A stretch of 64,000 nucleotides of DNA, taken from Myxococcales bacterium (lineage in GTDB: Bacteria > Myxococcota_A > Polyangia > Haliangiales > Haliangiaceae). This document shows, in pieces, positions 35,066 through 46,678 of the stretch. A program made the position numbers and the translations under genes. A model generated the notes under the pieces. That model saw nothing but the letters and a program-made list of their open reading frames with translations. It ran no database searches and was not told the origin of the DNA. Every line of letters begins with the position of its first letter. The first letter of the stretch is position 1. The stretch covers positions 310,001 to 374,000 of the forward strand of contig JADKKI010000007.1 in assembly GCA_016720595.1 (NCBI GenBank). The letters are read 5' to 3'.

Positions 35066-36298
35066 TCAGCGTGGCGTTTCAGGCACTTCGGCGGCCGCAG
35101 GTCGCGCGCGCAGCCGCGCGAACGCGAGGGCGACCAGGCCGATCGCGCCGACCGCACCGCACAGGATCATCACGTCGCGCTGGCCGTACAGGCCGACCAG
35201 CAAGGCGAACACGCCCATCGCCGCGCGTCGCGCCATCGATTCGACCGAGAGGATCGCCGCGCGCCCGCGCGAGTCCGTGATCTCGGCATTGAGCAGGGGC
35301 TTGGTCAGCGGCGAGTACAGGCCGTTCGCGATCGCCTGGATCAGCAGGAGCGACAGCATCCAGGGCCCATTCCCGGCTCCGGCGAGGCCGAGGAAGCTGA
35401 CGGCGAGTACCGCGAGCAGCGACCACAGCAAGATCTCGTCGTTGATCCGCCGGCGCATCCGGTACGTGCGCGAGGCCACCACCGACGCGACCACGTACAT
35501 CGCCGCGAACAGCCCGCCGATCGCGACCGGCCCGAGGCCGCGGTCCGCGAGGTAGGGCTGATACAGGTACATCGTCGCGCGCAGGAGGGCGAAGACGACG
35601 ACCGAGTAGCCCACCATCCAGGCGAGCCGCGGGTTCTTGCCGACCTCGGCGAAGGCGTTTCGCATCTGGGCGCCCCACGAGCGCCACACCAGCCGCGCCG
35701 GGAACCGCTCGTCGGCGACGGGCCGATCATCGTGGAGGAGACACGCCACCAGCGCGGCCACCGCCGCGACGCACGCCGTGACCAGGTACGGCAGCGCGAG
35801 ATCGATCTGCGCGAGCAGACCGCCGCCGGCGAACGCCACCGCGCTCCCCATCAGGTGCCACGCGCTGGCGATCGATTCGCGACGGCCGTACTCGTGCGAG
35901 CGATCGTGCTCGCGGAGGAAATCGAACAGGTACGCCGAGTCGGCTCCGGAGCACAGCGCGATCGAGATCGCCCCCAGCGCCTCGGCCACCGCGAAGGTCG
36001 CGAACCCGTGCGCACCGGCGGCGATCAAGCACGACGCGACCATGGTCAGGGCCCCGATCAACATCGAGCGGCGACGTCCGATCCGATCGGCGAACACGCC
36101 CGTCGGGATCTCGACGAGCAGGATCACGCCGCTGAAGATGCCGCCGAGCGCGAGGGTCTGGAAGAACGACAGGCCGCGCGAGGCCTGGAACAACATGAAG
36201 ATCGGCGCGTACAGGTAGCTCGTGGCGAGCAGGCGGAACGCGTAGAACAGGCGCAGGCTGCGCTGGATCCGGGCGTCCGTCACGGGCGTTCCGACCAT
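35066..36298 (-). CDS. MFS transporter
   Basis: This 410-residue protein has about twelve hydrophobic segments and the MFS loop motif G-V-F-A-D-R-I-G-R-R-R between segments 2 and 3. Substrate unknown. It starts inside the end of the HEAT-repeat gene (19-nt overlap), so it is the third gene of the kinase-like/HEAT/MFS unit. Confidence 0.9.
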   Translation of the reverse strand: MVGTPVTDARIQRSLRLFYAFRLLATSYLYAPIFMLFQASRGLSFFQTLALGGIFSGVILLVEIPTGVFADRIGRRRSMLIGALTMVASCLIAAGAHGFATFAVAEALGAISIALCSGADSAYLFDFLREHDRSHEYGRRESIASAWHLMGSAVAFAGGGLLAQIDLALPYLVTACVAAVAALVACLLHDDRPVADERFPARLVWRSWGAQMRNAFAEVGKNPRLAWMVGYSVVVFALLRATMYLYQPYLADRGLGPVAIGGLFAAMYVVASVVASRTYRMRRRINDEILLWSLLAVLAVSFLGLAGAGNGPWMLSLLLIQAIANGLYSPLTKPLLNAEITDSRGRAAILSVESMARRAAMGVFALLVGLYGQRDVMILCGAVGAIGLVALAFARLRARPAAAEVPETPR

Positions 36299-37626
36299 CC
36301 CGCGTCGCCGGCCAGGAGGAGGATCGCCTCGGCGACCTGCACCTGCTCCGTGTCCTTGTGGCTGGGCAGTGCCGCGAGCAGCCCGGGGAGGTAGGGCGCG
36401 GGATCGAGCTGCGGTTCGAGCCGACGGAGGGCGCGCGCGGCCTCCACGCGGAGCGACGGCACCGCGAGCTGCTCGACCAGGACCGGCTTCGCCGACGGAT
36501 CGTGGAGCTGTGCGAGAGCGGAGGCGGCGAACGCGTTGAAGCGCCCATCCTTGAGCAGGATCACCAGCTCGGGGACCACATCGCTACGCCCCGCGATCGC
36601 GAGCGCGATCGTCGCGCGCGCCTTCTCGTCCGGCGTGGCCTTCGGATCGGCGCGGATCTGATCGAGCGCCTTGATCGCCGCCGGATCGGCGAGGAACGCG
36701 AGCTGCTCGGCGGCGCCGAGGCGAAGCTGACTGACCTCGAGGTAGCTGGCGAGGACCGGGACGGCACGCCGATCACCGACGAGCGCGAGCTGGCGCCCGG
36801 CCTGGGCGCGGACATCGCGACGCGTCGAGGACAGTCCGGCCACCAGCGTATCGAGGCCCTTCTTGTCGCCGGCCCGCGCGAGCGAGTACGCGAGATCGAG
36901 CCGCGAGACATCGCTGGTCTCCTTGGTCAGCGCGGCGCTGAGGTACTTGATCGCCTCGAGGTCACCGGTGCGCGCGAGCGCCGCAGCGGCCACGCGCTGG
37001 ACGCGGGGCGAGTCCGAGCCGAGGTTCTTGAGGAGCGTCTCGCGTGCGTGGACCACGGCCTGCGCGCCGGTCACGGGCGGTGGTGTCGGCCGTGGCGGTG
37101 GCGGCGTCGGCACCACCGGCTGCTCGGGCAGCCGCTCGGGCTGGGCCGTCTCGGGAGCCGGCTTGATCAGGAACCGGTAGACCAGGAATGCACCACCCGC
37201 GCCGAGCACGGCGATCAGCGCGATCACCAGCGTGGTGCGCTTCGTGCCGGCTTCGTGGGTCGACGTCCCGGCACCGGGCGCGGCGCTCTCCTTCGCGAGC
37301 ACGGCCGCGGGCCGGCCGTTGACCGCAGGGACCGCCACCGGTGTGAGCGCCCGCTTTGGTGCGGACGCGACGACGGGCGCCGAGGCCGGCTCGCGCACGA
37401 TCTCGATCACCGGGGCGCTGTCGACCGGCGGCGCAGAAGTCGTCACCACGCCGGCGGCTGGCGTGCGGCGCGCGACGGGCGAGACCGGGATCTGGGTCGG
37501 CTTGGTCTCTGCGGCCGAGCGGCACGCCTCGCTGTCGTATGCGACGACCTTGCCGTCGCGCACGTTGACGAACCGCGATCGGATCGCGTCGACGGGCTTC
37601 CCACAGATCGGACAGGGTTGACTCAT
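36280..37626 (-). CDS. Membrane-anchored HEAT-repeat protein with an N-terminal zinc ribbon
   Basis: This 448-residue protein begins with a short zinc ribbon (C-P-I-C near residues 5-8, Cys35 further on; the D-S-E-A-C-R stretch looks like a YHS/TRASH-type end). A Pro/Ala/Val-rich linker, one membrane span (about 131-153), a Pro-rich stretch (170-185) and HEAT-like repeats (about 195-440) follow. This layout suggests a cytoplasmic zinc ribbon and a periplasmic HEAT solenoid that binds a partner. ATGA overlap with the kinase-like gene upstream supports a joint role. Confidence 0.8.
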   Translation of the reverse strand: MSQPCPICGKPVDAIRSRFVNVRDGKVVAYDSEACRSAAETKPTQIPVSPVARRTPAAGVVTTSAPPVDSAPVIEIVREPASAPVVASAPKRALTPVAVPAVNGRPAAVLAKESAAPGAGTSTHEAGTKRTTLVIALIAVLGAGGAFLVYRFLIKPAPETAQPERLPEQPVVPTPPPPRPTPPPVTGAQAVVHARETLLKNLGSDSPRVQRVAAAALARTGDLEAIKYLSAALTKETSDVSRLDLAYSLARAGDKKGLDTLVAGLSSTRRDVRAQAGRQLALVGDRRAVPVLASYLEVSQLRLGAAEQLAFLADPAAIKALDQIRADPKATPDEKARATIALAIAGRSDVVPELVILLKDGRFNAFAASALAQLHDPSAKPVLVEQLAVPSLRVEAARALRRLEPQLDPAPYLPGLLAALPSHKDTEQVQVAEAILLLAGDAGWSERP

Positions 37627-38714
37627 GGGAGCGCGAGCACCGCGTCCTCTCCGAGGTCCGCGATCAGCTCGTCGATGTACCGCATCAGGTTGTCGCGCCG
37701 AACGATGATCGCGTGGATCTCCGACGGGTGGAGCAGCGGCGCCAGCCCGTGATCATCGCTGATCTGCAGCGCTCCGACGATCGCGTCCTCGGTGAGGGCG
37801 CGGAGCCGCTCGACCAGCCGGCGCGGGAACACCTGGATCCGACGCAGCGCCCCGAGGTTCTGCTCGTGGCCGAGCGTGAAGCTCGAGAACGACAGGGTGT
37901 TGTCCATGAAGAACAGCGTCTTGCCGTCCGGCGACATCTCGGTGTTCGAGCCGGTCCACCGATCTGGGTTGTCGATCAGGACGTCGAACAGGATCACCGC
38001 GGCGAGCTGCTCGCACATCGGGCGCGCCTCGTCCGGGATCTTGGCGCCCGCCTGGAGGTAGACCGTCCACAACGCCCTGCCCTCCTTCTCGTCCACGCGA
38101 TACGGCCCGACCTTCGCGAGCTTGATCTCTGGCACCCACCACGACAGCTCGCCGCGGAGCATCCCGCCGCGTGCGATGCCCTCCTCGTCGAGCCGGCTCG
38201 CGATGAACGCACGATGGCTCGGCTCGGCGGCGTCGATCAGCTCCTGCACCGGGATCGCGGCAGCCTTGGCGGGCGGTACGTGACCGATGCCGAGCAGACG
38301 ATCGAGCCGGTACGCGGCGATCTCGCGACGCGGATCCGATTGCGGATGCGTCTGTTCCGGTTTGAACGCGGCGCGTACCCCCGAAGCGAAGTCGACGCGC
38401 AACGACAGCGAGGTGCCGCCGTGGTTGAGCTTGATCAGCGTCACCTTGCTCGCCCCGAGCGGCGCAAGCAACTCGCCGTCCGGTGCACCGAACACGTTCT
38501 CGATCGGGCGCGGCGCGACGTGGAGATACGAGCGCGGGAGCCGCTCCGGGGTTCGCCCGACCGGCCCCGAGCTCACGGCCGTCGACGCGATCGCGTCGTG
38601 CCCACCGAGGTAGGTCCCGGCGAGCTGTGAGGCCTGGCCGACCCCGAACCATAGCCCGCCGACAGCTCCCGCAACGGCGGCGAGCTCGAGCGCGATGCAG
38701 GTCCCGAGTCGCAC
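37623..38714 (-). CDS. Fam20/Four-jointed-like atypical kinase, secreted or membrane-anchored
   Basis: This 363-residue protein starts with one hydrophobic segment (about 5-33), probably a signal anchor. The body has the marks of a Fam20/HipA-type kinase fold: R-A-A-F-K-P-E with the likely ATP-binding Lys118, R-R-E-I-A-A-Y-R-L-D-R-L with a Glu and Asp in the following helix, L-F-D-V-L-I-D-N-P-D-R-W-T-G-S-N as the catalytic segment, and F-F-M-D-N as the metal-binding Asp271. Family assignment is by eye. Fam20 kinases phosphorylate secreted proteins or sugars in animals; the bacterial target is unknown. The GTG at 38714 has TACCGT 7 nt upstream and no Shine-Dalgarno; there is no nearby ATG. Confidence 0.65.
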   Translation of the reverse strand: MRLGTCIALELAAVAGAVGGLWFGVGQASQLAGTYLGGHDAIASTAVSSGPVGRTPERLPRSYLHVAPRPIENVFGAPDGELLAPLGASKVTLIKLNHGGTSLSLRVDFASGVRAAFKPEQTHPQSDPRREIAAYRLDRLLGIGHVPPAKAAAIPVQELIDAAEPSHRAFIASRLDEEGIARGGMLRGELSWWVPEIKLAKVGPYRVDEKEGRALWTVYLQAGAKIPDEARPMCEQLAAVILFDVLIDNPDRWTGSNTEMSPDGKTLFFMDNTLSFSSFTLGHEQNLGALRRIQVFPRRLVERLRALTEDAIVGALQISDDHGLAPLLHPSEIHAIIVRRDNLMRYIDELIADLGEDAVLALP

Positions 38715-38721
38715 GCCCGAA

Positions 38722-38727
38722 ACGGTA
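38722..38727 (-). promoter_or_regulatory. -10-like hexamer TACCGT before the Fam20-like gene
   Basis: TACCGT ends 7 nt before the GTG at 38714. The same hexamer precedes the gene at 53215. Confidence 0.4.
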
Positions 38728-38785
38728 GCACGCAGCGGTTTTCTCTCGCAAAAACGGTGCGGCGTGCCGAGCCGCGCCAGGGCCG

Positions 38786-38980
38786 CTACTCGGGCGGCCG
38801 GGCCTCGACCACGTAGGCCGCCTTGCGGTGGCGGGCCGTGGGGATGTGCTTCTCCCAGCACACGACCGAGCAGAACCGGAGCTTCAGGCGTCCGGTGTTG
38901 CACGAGGCCACCGTGCAGCGGACCGCCGAGGTTCCCGGCGGGATCAACTTGCGGCACGTGGCGCAGACCAGGCTGGCCAT
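38786..38980 (-). CDS. Small Cys-rich (zinc-binding) protein
   Basis: This 64-residue protein has Cys pairs C-A-T-C, C-T-V-A-S-C and F-C-S-V-V-C plus a His in W-E-K-H-I-P-T-A-R-H-R, which could bind two zinc ions in a MYND- or treble-clef-like way. No signal peptide. Function unknown. The ATG at 38980 is preferred; an upstream ATG at 39013 would add 11 residues. Confidence 0.65.
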   Translation of the reverse strand: MASLVCATCRKLIPPGTSAVRCTVASCNTGRLKLRFCSVVCWEKHIPTARHRKAAYVVEARPPE

Positions 38981-39069
38981 GCCCTCTCGTAGCACGAGCG
39001 AGCATGCCTGCACTACGCGCGCGGGGCTTCGATAACGACTTCTAGAACCTTCGCGTACGCGGGACCGAT

Positions 39070-40134
39070 CTACTCGGCGAGGATCTTCGCGACTTCCGCG
39101 TCGACATCGCCGCCGCCACCTCGGTGGACCAGGCGCACCACGCCGCTACGGTCGATCACCACGCTGTGCGGAATGCTGGTGACGCCGTAGCGCTCCGAGA
39201 CCTGCCCATCGTCGGAGACCAGGGTCAGGTGATAGCCACGCTCGTCGAACAGCGCCCGCGCCGCCGCCGGATCGTCGAGGTTCACCGCGATCACGGTGAC
39301 CTCACCCATGTGGTGTGCGGCCAGGGCGTCGAGCGCGGGCATCGCGCGCAAGCACGGACCGCACCACGTGGCCCAGAAGTCGACGATCGTGACCTTGCCG
39401 CGCGTGGACGCGAGGGTGACGGGCGTGCCGAGCGCTCCCTTGGGGCCGATCGCGGGCAGCGCGAACTGCGGGGCCAGATCGCCCTGGGTCATCGGCCGCA
39501 TCAGCTCGAGGTTTCCGGAGATCCAGGTGCCCTGCACGATGGTGCCGAGCGCCGCGATCGCCACGACCGCCCAACCCGCCCGCCTGGCGCGGGACAGCTC
39601 GGGGGCGGGAGGGAGTGGAATCATGTTGACCGCGCTGCGTGCGGGCCGAACCGCGAGCGCGACCACCGCACCTGCCCACGCGTACGAGAGGGCAGCGAGC
39701 ACGATCCCCGAGCCGCTCGGCAGCTCGACCTGCGCCGTCCGGACGATCGATGTGGCGATCAGATCGACGAACACCAGTGGCAGCGCTGCCACGCAGGCGA
39801 GATCGAACGCGCGCCCGAGGTTCCGCTTGCCACCCGCGAGCGCGAACAGGAGCAGCGCCGCGAGCACGAGGAAGCCAAGATCGATGGTCAACGCGCGCGT
39901 CAGGACGTGCATCACTGCACGCAGCCCGAGCCCGGCGGAGACCGCCTTGCCGAGCCACGCCGCGGCGAACAACCCGCGCAGCTGGGTGGCGAGCAAGAGC
40001 AGCCCGATCACGACGATCAGATCGCTACCGGAGCGACCGGCCTGCTTGCGATCGGCGGCCACCGTCAGCGCCCACCGCGGGTGGGTGATCGCGAGGCCGA
40101 GCCGCGCGATCCAGCTCGCCCCGACGGGCGTCAC
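39070..40134 (-). CDS. Membrane protein with a C-terminal TlpA/ResA-like thioredoxin domain
   Basis: This 354-residue protein has an N-terminal region with four or five membrane spans (between about 38 and 205; A-F-D-L-A-x-V-A-A-L-P-L-V resembles Yip1-type membrane domains). A thioredoxin domain (about 215-354) follows, with W-C-G-P-C (Cys258, Cys261) and the cis-Pro in T-S-I-P-H. It likely reduces periplasmic disulphides or apocytochromes. The GTG at 40134 overlaps the stop of the gene upstream (GTGA). Confidence 0.88.
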   Translation of the reverse strand: MTPVGASWIARLGLAITHPRWALTVAADRKQAGRSGSDLIVVIGLLLLATQLRGLFAAAWLGKAVSAGLGLRAVMHVLTRALTIDLGFLVLAALLLFALAGGKRNLGRAFDLACVAALPLVFVDLIATSIVRTAQVELPSGSGIVLAALSYAWAGAVVALAVRPARSAVNMIPLPPAPELSRARRAGWAVVAIAALGTIVQGTWISGNLELMRPMTQGDLAPQFALPAIGPKGALGTPVTLASTRGKVTIVDFWATWCGPCLRAMPALDALAAHHMGEVTVIAVNLDDPAAARALFDERGYHLTLVSDDGQVSERYGVTSIPHSVVIDRSGVVRLVHRGGGGDVDAEVAKILAE

Positions 40135-41258
40135 TTCTTGTCGCCGCCGCGTCGCTGACTCATCAGCTTGCGCGCCTGCGCCACCACCGCCGACGACACC
40201 CCGCGGCTCTTGCTGATGCTCGTCAGATCCTTCTCGCGGAGGAACGGCAACAGCTTCGCCGACTCGGCGATCGGTGTCTTCGGGTTGCGGCACAGGGAGA
40301 CCTTGACCGCATACATCTTGGTCCACTCGCGGCGACTTGCAATGTACCGGATCACCTCTTCGGCCAGCGCCTGGTTGCGCGCGTACACCGCGGCCTCCAT
40401 GTCGGACAGACCGGGGGACTTGATCGCCGCGATCGAGACGATCTTCACGGGATCGCGGATCGCCATCGCGCGGGCATAGGCATCGCCGAGGGTGGCGACC
40501 CGGATCTTCGCGGGGATCGAGAGCCGGGCGAACGGGATCTTCTTCTCTTCGACGACCTTGGCCGCGTGGTCGAGCCGGCGCTGCTCCTCCTCGTCCGCGA
40601 CGTCGTTGTTGACGTCACCCGTGGTCAGCGCGGCATCGTCGCCGCTCGAGAGGGCATCCGCCACGTGGTGGAACAGATCATCCTCTTCCGCCGTGGACAC
40701 GCCGCCGGTGAGGGCGCGGGCGACCTCATCCCAGCACGCGAGGCCGGGCACGCGGACGTGGTTACGAACCGCGAGCTCGACGACGCGATCGATCGTCGAC
40801 ATGCGCGCCTTGCGGTTCATGTACATGGCCGCGATGATCTCGGGATAGGCGAGCAGGCGCTGCTCGTTCTGCGCGATCTGATCGACGCCCCGCGCATCAC
40901 CCTTCGCGGCGAGCATCGCGAGCGTGCTGTCGGCGACGGACGGGTTGAGCGCCACCGCATCGAACACGCTCACCTTGTCGACGGTGCGCTCGCCGAAGAA
41001 GTGAAGGATCCGAGGATCGAGGTGCGGATCGGCGAGCGTGCCGGCGAGCAGCTTCTCGGGCAGGCCCGAGGCCGTGGCACGAGAGGCGCCGGCGATCATC
41101 GCGTCGGCGTCGAGGTGGAGCTGATAGAGCACCGCCAGCTGATCAGCCGGCGGCAGGGGCAGCATGCCCTTCGAGGCCATGGACCGGCCCGGGCCGGGAC
41201 CGAGCGCGCGCTGGGCCGCCGTGGAGAGCTTGGTGGTGTCGAGGGGGGTGAGGTCCAT
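40131..41258 (-). CDS. Conserved hypothetical cytoplasmic protein
   Basis: This 375-residue protein has no signal peptide or membrane span. It is mostly helical, with an acidic stretch (D-V-A-D-E-E-E, about 225-235) and a basic C-terminus (Q-R-R-G-G-D-K-K). Repeated short helices such as K-S-P-x-L-S-D-M-E and N-P-K-T-P-x-x-x-x could form a helical solenoid, as I have seen in uncharacterised myxobacterial proteins. No function can be assigned. The ATG at 41258 lacks a Shine-Dalgarno. It lies 55 nt after coaX and overlaps the TlpA-like gene, so the three form one unit. Confidence 0.75.
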   Translation of the reverse strand: MDLTPLDTTKLSTAAQRALGPGPGRSMASKGMLPLPPADQLAVLYQLHLDADAMIAGASRATASGLPEKLLAGTLADPHLDPRILHFFGERTVDKVSVFDAVALNPSVADSTLAMLAAKGDARGVDQIAQNEQRLLAYPEIIAAMYMNRKARMSTIDRVVELAVRNHVRVPGLACWDEVARALTGGVSTAEEDDLFHHVADALSSGDDAALTTGDVNNDVADEEEQRRLDHAAKVVEEKKIPFARLSIPAKIRVATLGDAYARAMAIRDPVKIVSIAAIKSPGLSDMEAAVYARNQALAEEVIRYIASRREWTKMYAVKVSLCRNPKTPIAESAKLLPFLREKDLTSISKSRGVSSAVVAQARKLMSQRRGGDKK

Positions 41259-41313
41259 CGTCGTTACGCGTTGCGGTGATACAGGATCTTGAGGCCCTTT
41301 GAGGGTCAACAGA

Positions 41314-42051
<738 letters not shown>

Positions 42052-42104
42052 CCTGCCCCGATGGTAGCTCGCCGAGACGGGCTGTTGTAGGCTCGTGCCC
42101 ACCT

Positions 42105-42896
42105 ATGCGTCCCCTCTCGAAGCTCTTCGCGATCGGTCTGGTATCCCTCGTGGCAGCGTGTGGCGGTGCGTCCGATTCGGCGCCCAGTCCCCTGTCGAAG
42201 CACTTCGATGACATGCACATCGCGCGCGTGCCGATCGATCAGCAGCGCGCCGCGATCGAGTCGGTGCAGAGCGCCTACCAGGTCGCGAAGATGGAGAACG
42301 CGAACGCGGAGGCCGAGGAGAACGAGGCCAAGCAGCAGCTCACCGTGGTCAAGAACGACCACAAGGCCACCAAGCTCGCCGTCGACTCCGCGATCTCGAA
42401 CAAGAAGAGCGCCGAGGGTTCGGCCGACAACAACCGGATCAACCAGGCCGCCAAGGAGCTGCACGCCGCCGAGGCCCTCCAGAAGGCCGGCGCGGCCCGC
42501 GTGAAGTACTACGAGGCCTACACCAACTGGCTCAAGCGGCACCACCGCTTCACCCTCGAGAACATGTACTGGCGCGAGGCGCAGTTCGAGCTCGCCAAGG
42601 CGCAGCTCGCGCAGAAGAACAACGTCTCGCCCAAGGGCGTGCAGTACGACTGGTACCCGAAGCAGGAGGCGGAGCGGAACAAGCGCGCCGCCTCGGCGAA
42701 GCAGAAGGCAGATGGCGAGAAGCAGAAGGCGGCTGGCGCGCGTGAGGCCTGGCTGAAGCAGCAGGGCGAGGCGGACAAGGAGAGCGGTCGCAGCTCGAAC
42801 ATGGCCGATCCGATGGCGCCGAAGGCCGCACCGGCACCCATGGTCACCCCGGCGTCGATCACCCCGGCGGCACCTGCGCCGGCCCCCTCCGAGTAG
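42105..42896 (+). CDS. Coiled-coil lipoprotein
   Basis: This 263-residue protein has a signal peptide with lipobox L-V-A-A-C (Cys19). Residues 45-215 are a long helical, Lys/Glu/Ala-rich region that should form a coiled coil (heptad-like A-E-A-E-E-N-E-A-K, R-N-K-R-A-A-S-A-K-Q-K). The tail is Pro/Ala-rich. A structural envelope role is plausible; no family was recognised. Its start is only 53 nt from the divergent coaX start. Confidence 0.8.
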   Translation: MRPLSKLFAIGLVSLVAACGGASDSAPSPLSKHFDDMHIARVPIDQQRAAIESVQSAYQVAKMENANAEAEENEAKQQLTVVKNDHKATKLAVDSAISNKKSAEGSADNNRINQAAKELHAAEALQKAGAARVKYYEAYTNWLKRHHRFTLENMYWREAQFELAKAQLAQKNNVSPKGVQYDWYPKQEAERNKRAASAKQKADGEKQKAAGAREAWLKQQGEADKESGRSSNMADPMAPKAAPAPMVTPASITPAAPAPAPSE

Positions 42897-42908
42897 CTCG
42901 AGCGCGAG

Positions 42909-44462
<1,554 letters not shown>

Positions 44463-44463
44463 C

Positions 44464-45024
44464 ATGAGTCAGCCCCGCATCCGCGACGCGTTCTGTTCCT
44501 ACTGCGGGACGCAGTACCCGGCGCCGCTCCACTATCCGCGGACGTGCGCGAGCTGCAGCGTGACGATCTGGGCCAACCCGATCCCGGTCTCGGTGGTGCT
44601 CGTGCCGGTGGTGGATGGCGCGCAGACCGGCCTGCTGGTGGTGCGGCGCGCGATCGAGCCGCAGCAGGGAAAGCTCGCGATCGTCGGCGGCTTTCTCGAG
44701 GAGCACGAGTCCTGGCAGGAAGGTGGCACCCGCGAGATCCGCGAGGAGACCGGCGCCACCGTGGATCCCACGACCCTCGAGATCCTGTGGTTCGCATCGA
44801 GCTCGCCGAAGCCGAACCGCGTGCTGCTGTTCTCGATCGCTGCCCCGCTCCCTCGCAGCTCGCTCCCGGCCTTCCACGAGGACAAGGAGACGTCGGAGCG
44901 CGGGCTGGTGTTCGGCCCGGACGGCCTCGCGGAGGTGTTCGCCTTCCCACTCCACGTCGAGGCGGCCCGCAGGTATTTCGCACAGCGCCAGATCAGCGGA
45001 CCACACGCGTTCCGCCCCACCTGA
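44464..45024 (+). CDS. Nudix hydrolase with an N-terminal zinc ribbon
   Basis: This 186-residue protein has a zinc ribbon (C-S-Y-C near 11, C-A-S-C near 28) followed by a Nudix domain whose box G-G-F-L-E-x-x-E-S-x-x-E-x-x-x-R-E-I-R-E-E-T-G is complete. The combination resembles NudC-like NAD(H) pyrophosphatases without their N-terminal domain; the substrate is not certain. It starts one base after the HD-GYP stop. Confidence 0.9.
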   Translation: MSQPRIRDAFCSYCGTQYPAPLHYPRTCASCSVTIWANPIPVSVVLVPVVDGAQTGLLVVRRAIEPQQGKLAIVGGFLEEHESWQEGGTREIREETGATVDPTTLEILWFASSSPKPNRVLLFSIAAPLPRSSLPAFHEDKETSERGLVFGPDGLAEVFAFPLHVEAARRYFAQRQISGPHAFRPT

Positions 45025-45026
45025 GC

Positions 45027-45032
45027 TATCGT
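45027..45032 (+). promoter_or_regulatory. -10-like hexamer TATCGT before the Ser/Thr kinase gene
   Basis: TATCGT ends 8 nt before the ATG at 45041, within the 16-nt gap after the Nudix gene. It would allow a leaderless transcript of the kinase, PEGA and beta-helix genes. Confidence 0.35.
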
Positions 45033-45040
45033 CTGACCTG

Positions 45041-46678
45041 ATGTCCGGGGTCCTGGGGAAGTATCGGCTCGATCAGCGGCTGGGGGGCGGCGGGATGGCC
45101 GAGGTGTTCCTCGCGTCGACGATCGGCGCCGAAGGGTTCTCCCGCCGGGTCGCGATCAAGCGCGTGCTCCCCGGGTTCTCCGACAATCCGGCGTTCGCGC
45201 AGATGTTCGTGGCGGAGGCGCAGATCAGCTCGAGGCTCGTCCACCCCAACATCGTGAGCGTGCTCGACTTCGATCGCGGCTCCGATGGCGGCCTGTTCCT
45301 CGTCATGGAGCTCGTCGATGGCAAGGACCTCGACGCCCTGGTCGGAACCGGGATGATCCCGATCCCGGCGATGATCTTCGCGATCAGCGAGGTGCTGCGC
45401 GGCCTCGGCTACGCGCACGATCTTCCGACCGGCACGGACGTCCGCGGAGTGGTGCATCGGGATGTGTCCCCGCACAACGTGCTGCTGTCGTGGGAGGGCG
45501 CGGTCAAGGTCTCCGATTTCGGGATCGCGAAGGCTCGCTCGGCGAGCGAGGCCACCGCATCGCTGTTCATCAAGGGCAAGCCCGCGTACATGAGCCCCGA
45601 GCAGGCGAACGGTCAGCCCCTCGATGGGCGCAGCGATCTGTTCGCGGTCGGCGTGATGATGTGGGAGATGCTCGTAGGGCGCCGGCTGTTCTACGGCGAG
45701 GACACCCGAGCCACGCTGGCGGCCGTGCTGTTCGGCCAGATCCCGCGGCCACGCTCGTTCCGCGGCGACATCCCGAAGGATCTCGAGCGCGTGGTGATGA
45801 GGCTGCTCGAGCGGGACGTCCCCGCGCGCTATCCCACGGCGGAGGCGGCGATCGCCGAGCTCCTCGACTGCGCCGATGCGCCCCGCAACGGACGCGAGGT
45901 GCTGATCTCCCTGCTCGCCGAGCGGTTCCCGCAGGAGGCACGCGTACGCCAGAGCTTGGTCCGCGCGCGCAGCAAGGCCGGCTCGCTGCCACCCGGATCG
46001 TTGCCACCCGGCGGTTCGACGCTGGGCGATGGTCACGCCGGACAGGCACACGCCGCACACGCGGCGCACGTGGCTCCGGCGGCTCCGAGCCTGTCGTCGG
46101 TGATGCAGGCGCGGACCGGGACCATCGATGCGCCGCCGCAGCGCGGCAAGGCGGGCAAGGTCGCGGCCATCATCTTCATCACCGCGGCCAGCGGCGCTGC
46201 GGCCTTCGGGATCGTCTCGGCCGTGCGGGGAGGCTCGTCGGGAGGCAGTGGCGGGGGATCACAGGTCGCCGGGGATCCGGGCAGTGCAGCGATCGTACAC
46301 AACGCGGGTCACACCGCGAGCGCGCAGGCGCCCGATGCACCCCCGAACGACGTTACGATCATCGTCGGCATCGACGCTGGGGTACCCGATGCACCTCCGG
46401 TCGACGCAGGCCCGCCAGACGCCGCCCAAAAAGATGCAACGCCGCCCCAACCAGCGCACCCTGCCCTTGCCAAGAAGCTGGGACGTCTCGAGATCCGTGC
46501 GTTCCCGGTCCTCACGGCTACCCTCGATGGCAAGCGGCTCGGCGATACTCCGGTCAGCAAGATGGTGCCCGTCGGCAAGCACACCCTGCGACTCACGAAC
46601 ACCGACCGGGACTACGACGAGAAGCTCCAGATCCAGATCACGGAAACCAAGGTCACCAGCATCGAGCGAATGAAGTGA
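45041..46678 (+). CDS. Eukaryotic-like Ser/Thr protein kinase with membrane anchor and PEGA-like domain
   Basis: This 545-residue protein has a kinase domain (about 8-280): G-G-G-G-M-A-E-V, V-A-I-K (Lys40), H-R-D-V-S-P-H-N (Asp141), D-F-G (159-161) and M-S-P-E-Q. The H-R-D-V-S-P variant is usual in myxobacterial kinases. A Pro/His/Ala-rich linker, one membrane span (about 373-395), an Asp/Pro-rich stretch and a C-terminal PEGA-like domain (about 490-545, on the periplasmic side) follow. The frame is open well upstream, but the ATG at 45041 matches the kinase start. The next gene, also with a PEGA domain, overlaps its stop (GTGA). Confidence 0.92.
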   Translation: MSGVLGKYRLDQRLGGGGMAEVFLASTIGAEGFSRRVAIKRVLPGFSDNPAFAQMFVAEAQISSRLVHPNIVSVLDFDRGSDGGLFLVMELVDGKDLDALVGTGMIPIPAMIFAISEVLRGLGYAHDLPTGTDVRGVVHRDVSPHNVLLSWEGAVKVSDFGIAKARSASEATASLFIKGKPAYMSPEQANGQPLDGRSDLFAVGVMMWEMLVGRRLFYGEDTRATLAAVLFGQIPRPRSFRGDIPKDLERVVMRLLERDVPARYPTAEAAIAELLDCADAPRNGREVLISLLAERFPQEARVRQSLVRARSKAGSLPPGSLPPGGSTLGDGHAGQAHAAHAAHVAPAAPSLSSVMQARTGTIDAPPQRGKAGKVAAIIFITAASGAAAFGIVSAVRGGSSGGSGGGSQVAGDPGSAAIVHNAGHTASAQAPDAPPNDVTIIVGIDAGVPDAPPVDAGPPDAAQKDATPPQPAHPALAKKLGRLEIRAFPVLTATLDGKRLGDTPVSKMVPVGKHTLRLTNTDRDYDEKLQIQITETKVTSIERMK

